From: Saxidomus purpurata
Lineage: Eukaryota; Mollusca; Bivalvia; Venerida; Veneridae
Reading direction: 5' to 3'
Assembly (NCBI GenBank): GCA_022818135.1
Contig: JAFMSR010000015.1
Coordinates: 34,627,239 to 34,691,238 of the forward strand
DNA length: 64,000 nucleotides
The notes under the pieces were generated by a model, which saw only the letters and a list, made by a program, of their open reading frames with translations, did no database searches and had not been told where the DNA came from. This document shows, in pieces, positions 58,801 through 64,000 of this stretch. Position numbers and translations under genes: made by a program. The stretch's first letter is position 1, and each line of letters starts with the position of its first letter.

Positions 58801-59526
58801 GATTGTGATGCTGCCAAATTTTGTAGAACCAGTTCATATTTGACAGAGTTATGCCCCTTTTTGTACTTGGATTTTGTCAAGAAAACTTAATGTTGGCTAT
58901 AACTTTGCCATTTCTTAAGATTTCTTCATCAAACATTCAAATTGCATTGCTAATGACATAAGGGTCATGATGCCGCCAAATTTTTGTTGGTCAAGGTCAT
59001 ATTTGACAGAGTTATGCCCCTTTTTGTATTAAGATTTTGTCACACAATTATTGTTTATTCTGTCAAAGCGTAAGAGGGTGAAGTGTTCTACTGAACACCC
59101 ATCTATTTTTTTTTTCATTTTAGGTATCAAGCTCCTGGAAGTTTTGATGAATTCTGGAAAGATGTAGTACAGAAGGACAAATCAAAGTCATCCAGAGGTA
59201 ATAAGAAAAAGCCAGGGCCTAGGAATGTACTCTTAGATGGGGCCAAAGGGACCCATAGTGATGTTTCAAGGACCAAAATCAATACTAATAATGAAAACAG
59301 AAAAAGAAAATATCAAAGTGAAAGAAACAAGACTGAAGGAGGAAAACAAAATGAAAAAGAAAGTTCAGATAGAAACACGGGTGATAATAAAGCAAAGTCA
59401 GGTAAAGGAACAGATAAGAGTGGAATTAAAACTGGTAGAGAAGCAAATAAAAGTGGTGCTGGATCAGCTAAAAGTGGCCATGGATCCCAGATAAATACAG
59501 CAGTTACCATGGAGACTGATACCTGA
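55660..59526 (+). CDS. RPP25L: Ribonuclease P/MRP subunit p25-like protein (Alba family)
   Basis: Exons 55660-55800, 56671-56763, 57239-57318, 57967-58041 and 59124-59526 total 792 bp (263 residues plus stop), with GT-AG junctions and consistent phases. The Alba fold is visible: MRVAAGSKIRNLMGYAMKKVK, SGSGKAITKAVSCAEIMKRK, then WEPKIEGL and IPAISILLSKEPLDKDQPGY. In the family this protein pairs with Rpp20 (POP7) and binds the P3 domain of RNase P and MRP RNA. The C-terminal 120 residues are a Lys/Ser/Asn/Gly-rich tail, making it longer than human RPP25L (about 163 residues). Exon 3 carries two compensating frameshifts and an in-frame TGA, so the gene is either miscalled there or newly damaged. 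An acceptor at 55652-55653 shows a non-coding first exon upstream; ATG 55660 is preferred over the intronic 55630 because it follows that acceptor. Confidence 0.9.
56671..56763 (+). CDS. RPP25L: RPP25L-like coding exon 2
   Basis: 31 codons, phase 0 to 0: EPDTKQLCWSGSGKAITKAV then SCAEIMKRKVR. Strongly conserved with the human SGSGRAAGKAVSCAEIVKRR segment. Confidence 0.94.
57024..57038. repeat. Poly-C tract in RPP25L-like intron 2
   Basis: A run of fifteen C bases in intron 2 upstream of exon 3. Confidence 0.85.
57239..57318 (+). CDS. RPP25L: RPP25L-like coding exon 3, frameshifted
   Basis: The exon begins GLHHV in the expected frame, then hits TGA. TEIRKK follows in a different frame, and YWEPKIEGLER returns in the original frame. 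The total length (80 bp) keeps the phase needed by exon 4, so the two shifts cancel. Acceptor CTGTACAG and donor GTTTGT are usable. Sequencing error at TTT and AAAGAAGG runs, or real recent damage, are both possible. Confidence 0.75.
57392..57442. repeat. Two long poly-C tracts in RPP25L-like intron 3
   Basis: Runs at 57392-57406 and 57420-57442. The proline-rich open frame here is a by-product of the homopolymer. Such runs are also prone to length error in assembly. Confidence 0.85.
57967..58041 (+). CDS. RPP25L: RPP25L-like coding exon 4
   Basis: 75 bp, phase 2 to 2. Completes an Arg codon from exon 3, then encodes LKVNRDIPAISILLSKEPLD then KDQPG, matching the human VWVLLSRDPLDPNECGYQ region. 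Acceptor GTTTCAG, donor GTAAAA. Confidence 0.94.
58042..58700. other. RPP25L-like intron 4, first part
   Basis: 58160-58460 contains about nine diverged copies of a GAGACAGGTAAACAAACAGT-like unit of roughly 30 bp. No exon. Confidence 0.6.
58730..59108 (+). mobile_element. Helitron-like element (HINE) no. 5 next to exon 5
   Basis: Two tandem units of about 160 bp (GGCTATAACTTTG...TTTCTTAAGATTTCTTCATC...TTATGCCCCTTTTTGTA) are followed by a perfect hairpin GTGTTC TACT GAACAC (59083-59098). The usual terminal CTAG is degraded (CCATCTAT). The end lies about 15 bp before the RPP25L-like exon 5 acceptor. The 5' end is uncertain. Confidence 0.6.
59124..59526 (+). CDS. RPP25L: RPP25L-like terminal coding exon
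   Basis: 403 bp. Starts YQAPGSFDEFWKDVV, the conserved end of the Alba domain, then a low-complexity tail rich in K, S, N, G and E (for example KSGKGTDKSGIKTG and SGAGSAKSGHGS), ending VTMETDT and TGA. Fully open through 134 codons, arguing that the gene is still constrained despite the exon 3 frameshifts. Acceptor CATTTTAG. Confidence 0.92.
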
Positions 59527-59818
59527 TACTTTCACATTTGTAAGAAAAAAGAAACAGTGATGATAAAGGATAACCTTCAGTTCTATGAGTGATGTAATGT
59601 GAAAGCAAATGTTAGAGGTCACATTGGTAACCTTCAGTTCCCTATCTGATGGAATGTTAAATCAAATGTATGGTCATTTATGGGGCTAGTCCTAAGCAGT
59701 GATAAATGTACGCAAGTTGCTCATTCACAGTTGAGGTTAAATTTTAGAAACAAATAAATTTCTTCCACCCCCACAGTGTTCAGATCTCATGCATCACATT
59801 GAAGTCTTAGATAAATAC

Positions 59819-59824
59819 AATAAA
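59819..59824 (+). promoter_or_regulatory. Candidate poly(A) signal of the RPP25L-like gene
   Basis: AATAAA about 295 bp after the stop; another copy lies at 59753-59758. Confidence 0.45.
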
Positions 59825-59989
59825 GAAAATTGAAAAAAAATGAATTTCTACTTATAGTACTTTGAAATTGTACTAAATTTAAAGGTGTATGCAATGCTTT
59901 TTGTAATCTTTATTGATTTATCAGTCATTCTTCAGCAAAATCAATGGGCTAGTAGCTTTAAAATGAACAAAAAACGATTAAATCTACTT

Positions 59990-60797
59990 CACAAGATGGC
60001 CCTATATTGCTCACCTGTATATCAATTGCCAATAATACAAAGGGTCATGACTTTAACATAAATAAAAGAGGTCCACTTTATAAGCCTATTGCTTAATTTT
60101 CAACCGGGGATCATGTTTTGATCAGTCTTGGTAAAGGTCCACAAGGCAATGCTACATGCTAAATATCTTAAGTTCTGGCCTTTGTGGATTCAGAGAAGAA
60201 GACGTTTAAAGTTTTTCCTATGTAAAATCAAGAGACCCACAAGGCTGGGTCAGTTTTGACCCAGGGGTCATGATTTTAACAAACTTGTAAAAGAGGTCCC
60301 TCGGCTCTAGGACCTGTGGTTTCAGAGAAGATTTTTAAAGTTTTTCCAATATAAGCTTGTATAAAACCAAGTGACCACCCATGAAGGGTCAATTTTGACA
60401 TGGGGTCATAATTTGAACAAACTTGGTAGAGGTCCACTGGACAATGCTGCATGCCAAATATCTAAGCTCTAGTCCCTGTGCTTTCGGAGAAGATTTTGAA
60501 AGTTTTTCCTGTAAAAGCCTATGTAAAACCAACTGACCACCCTTGCGGGGTCGATTTTGACAAGGGGTCATAGTTTGAACAAACTTGGTAGAGGTCTACT
60601 GGACAATGCTGCATGCCAAATATCTAAGTTCTAGTCCTTGTGGTTTTAGAGATTTTTTAAGTTTTTTCCTATTTTTGCCATAGCAACCAGAGTTCTGCAT
60701 GGAATGGAATTTTTTGAACAATTTTGGTAAACTTCATGCAAGGAACATCCCTGCATAGTTTCATCAACATTGTTACAGTGGTTTCAGAGGAGATTAC
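59990..60797 (+). mobile_element. 3'-truncated relative of Helitron-like element no. 4
   Basis: Opens with GATGGCCCTATATTGCTCACCTG, like 31745-32322. It then has four diverged tandem units of about 180 bp (GGTCAATTTTGAC ... GGTCCACTGGACAATGCTGC ... TCTAAGCTCTAG). It stops after GTTTCAGAGGAGAT without the terminal hairpin or CTAA end. Confidence 0.7.
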
Positions 60798-63700
60798 AAC
60801 CCTGTTCCAAATTCTGAGAGAAAAATTAGATCAGTTATATATTATCTCACCTATCCAACAGTATGCACAGTCCGTCATGAAATACGCAGTAGTTAACCAA
60901 TGGTTACTGCCCAAACAAATCTAACAGCCTTCAATTTTTTATGACAGGGACCAAACAGCCATGATTTGAACACCACTATACGAGGACAGCACTTTACAAT
61001 CCATGCTATTCTTTGCAGATCACAAAGATGTCTGGGAAGTAAACCACAGAGCAGAAAAGTAAAACAAACGCAATAGTTTCCTTTCAATTTTTCTTCTTTA
61101 ATTTTCAGTGCACATGTTCTTATTTCATCGAAGTACGTAAAATGACTCAATCACACTATGAAATGCTACACAACATAAATTACATGTATACACATTCAAA
61201 ACAGAGATAAATTGTATAACAACCTTCTTTCAAACACATTTTGTTACGACACTTCCTGTGCTTTGATCCTGTGTAGTTATCTGTTTCTGCTCAACTAAGA
61301 AGCCTTTTTCCAAAACCCTTGTAAAATCCAAGGTAAAATGAACACTTGGAAAGCCTCTTCCACCTTAAAACAGTTAGTCTTTATAAAATCCCTAAATACA
61401 GTTTTCTACAGGTATTCATGCATTATTTTGTCTTTAAATATAATCCAATGGGGAATTAATTTATCAACATAGAAACTGAGTTAATGATTTACAATTTTAA
61501 ATCAAAGAACTTCGCTAATTGGGACACCAATGCCTAAACTATTAAATGTATAACAGTCCTCGCCCATTCTCATCTTCAATTAGTAAAAAGGGTCAATTTT
61601 AAGATGTATATAGAACACTGATACTTTAAAAAATGTAAATTCAGGTTGAATAGTATTGTACACTATGGCCATTAAAACAGATTAAAAACCATACTATATG
61701 TACAAATTATTTAAGAGATAAATATATAATCAGCACAAAAGCATGGCCATTTTACAAATATTCAGCCTGGCCTTCAAGCTTATGGTAAGAATTAAAACAA
61801 AACTGCAATAAAATGCATGGTGGTTGATATTTCAACATATCTTTGTTACCATAGAAACCACACCATATGTCTTAATACGAACACCATTCCTGACTTTCTC
61901 ACAGCCATCCATAATGGTGCTAATTGTGACAACACTAGGTGAAGTCATTCTCTCAAGTTCTGACAACATCAATATTTGTACTGACCAAGAATTGCACTAA
62001 GGAACTTTGGGCTTCAATCACAGCATTAATATTGTTACTACAACATGCATGACCTGCTCAAAACCCTCTATAAATATTACCCTAAGTTGATACCAAATAA
62101 AACCAGATCTATGTAAAGAGGACATAACCACTAACAGAAGGACAAATTCAAAATTGACCCAAAGGACAAGTTAAATAGAATCAACAATATTTTTCCTCTT
62201 ACCGTAAATAAATGCATTATTACCGTTTATAATTATTGTGGCTAAGAAAGATGCTTAAAATGAAGGCTCTAAAAACATATAAGAAATAACTTTTAGACAG
62301 TTATTTATCTTGCCTTATTTGCAGATCAAAATAGGACAATACCTTACAAAATAGGTGCAACGCGCATTATCAATTTTTTTCTTAAGATAGACAAAAGAAG
62401 ATTTTATTTGTATTCAAAAGAAATACATATATAATGTTGTTGTACAGAATCTGATACATGTATTCAAGTTATAACTGGTAAAATTCATTTTTGTAAGCAT
62501 ATAAAATGTGGTAAAATTCATTTTTGTAAGCATATAAATTGGTGCTAAATGTCTTTCTTAGAATTATGATCATCACCAACTGAATGGTAAGATCACTTTA
62601 AACACACACTCCCTTACAGTGTATGGCTTTATACCTGACAAACAATATTCAAATAAATGTGTAACTACGACCAAAACAACCTGTCTGATACAGTAACCAT
62701 GTGGTCATTAATAACTAAACCATAAAACTGTATTTCTGTTTAATAGCTCCACATCCTCTAAGCAATGAAGTCACTAACTTAAAAATAGTAATCAACAACA
62801 CACTCAACACATCAACAACGAAGTCAACACTTCAATTATGCTTTACACATGCATAACACAAGTATGCTGCAAAACATTTTCACACTGTACAAGTGCTTGA
62901 AAAACAATGCAATTAAAAGAGTCTGTCTCACATGTACTAAAATGGAAAGTCATGAATTACAAAGAACTTTTTTGGCATGATATAATACTTCAATGCAATG
63001 GCTGTACATTTAAGTTCTTGCGTACTATTTTACTAATATACTAGATTACTGATTAAAAGCACCAAAATCACAACTCTGTGCAACACAAAACTTGAGATAT
63101 ATGGTAAAAGAGCCTTTTTTATAACCAGTCTGTAATCCCTACCTTCTGATTGGTCAGACTTGATAATGAGCTCAATTGTAGCCAATCAGAAGTCATTTCT
63201 AGCCAATCAAAAAAACTCGCTACTAGCAAAATAAAGAGCTCGCGTCAATCAGAAGCCAGTTGCAGAAGACGCGTGAATGGTCTCGGATATACATCTGAAA
63301 ACCATGGGTTTAATACCATCAAAGCCCATTAAACTGTTAATCTGTAGAGGATATCTGTTAGAACAAGACTTTTCCAAAATATCAAACTTTCCCGTAACTG
63401 AGGTGAAATATATCTTAAGTTAATCCTTAAATATTCATACCTTTTTTAAGTTAAAACATAATCCCTAGAAACTTAACAACACTTGACTATGTTGTTTTCA
63501 GAGTGTTGACAAATGCCTGTAAATGTGTTTTACCCAACCAGTAATACAAACACAAAGCGTTGACACCTCAATGGTTGGCTGAAAGTGATTGTGTTCCTTT
63601 TAACTGTGTCTTCTCAATCACAGATCTTAGACTAATTATAGCTTAAACAATTCTATCATTGTTCAAAAATATTTCAGAGCAAAATAACTTACTTTTATCT

Positions 63701-64000
63701 TTATCTTACTGTAGCAAACAAGTAAGTACAAGAGACCTACAGAGGACAAACTTGCCTTCAGTTTAGAAGACACTGACAAAGAAATATTTGTGTCAATCTG
63801 GTGACCATGGCAACAACTTTTTTCAAATAAAGACATTTTGAAGTGTGAAGCCTTGTAAAATCTACATACTGTCTGTGCTTTTGTGGAAACACACTGACCA
63901 ATGTTTTTGACAAATTGTTCCCAATGCTGAAAAATGTTTTGTATTTCCCAACTGAATGTATATTCAAATTCCATGTTAAAATTTAAATGTACAATGTACA
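60798..64000. other. Intergenic, no gene recognised
   Basis: AT-rich DNA without supported exons on either strand. It holds a 33-bp tandem duplication (62476-62508, 62509-62540, TGGTAAAATTCATTTTTGTA...). At 63140-63260 lies a cluster of four CCAAT-type words in both orientations (GATTGGTCAG, GCCAATCAG, GCCAATCAA, GTCAATCAG), which could be repeat or regulatory. The minus-strand frame 63663-63974 has no recognisable homology. Confidence 0.45.

Noticed and set aside
63663..63974. 103-codon minus-strand frame at the window end
   Set aside because: No recognisable domain; composition like translated AT-rich intergenic DNA.

Overview
The window is animal nuclear DNA, most likely from a bivalve mollusc. 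It is AT-rich. Its genes are built from short exons with GT-AG introns. It is dense in repeat types typical of bivalve genomes: Helitron-like elements with a GTCC/GGTC microsatellite and internal tandem repeats, foldback MITEs and tRNA-derived SINEs. There is no operon structure, CRISPR array, phage or bacterial gene. Nearly all long open frames are non-coding intron or repeat sequence; the real coding exons are only 42 to 403 bp long.

Three protein genes could be rebuilt exon by exon. (1) On the + strand, 4154-26373 holds the 3' part of a PRKX / PKA-C3 type protein kinase; its N-terminal exons lie before the window. This gene carries the main discovery of the window. The exon for the activation-loop phosphothreonine, P+1 loop and alpha-F helix occurs twice (4154-4273 and 8528-8647), with identical length and phase, as expected for mutually exclusive exons. 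The C-terminal tail also has two alternative exons (21299-21475 and 26248-26373). (2) On the - strand, 33422-44363 holds 13 exons of PCID2, the PCI-domain subunit of the TREX-2 mRNA-export complex. Only about the first 12 codons are missing. It lies tail-to-tail with the kinase. (3) On the + strand, 55660-59526 holds five exons of an RPP25/RPP25L (Alba family) subunit of RNase P/MRP, divergent from PCID2. It is complete except for two mutually compensating frameshifts in exon 3.

The rest is intron and intergenic DNA filled with mobile elements. At least four Helitron-like elements show a 3' hairpin followed by CTAG or CTAA; a fifth has the hairpin with a degraded end. A small family of MITEs with TTAA target sites is present in three copies plus a fragment. 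A 1.9-kb element has 40-bp inverted ends. Several foldback hairpins, two SINEs and various minisatellites occur. A decayed hAT-like transposase (50280-51912) is itself interrupted by another element with a target-site duplication.

The three genes have no evident joint function. They are a kinase, an mRNA-export factor and an RNA-processing factor that happen to be neighbours.
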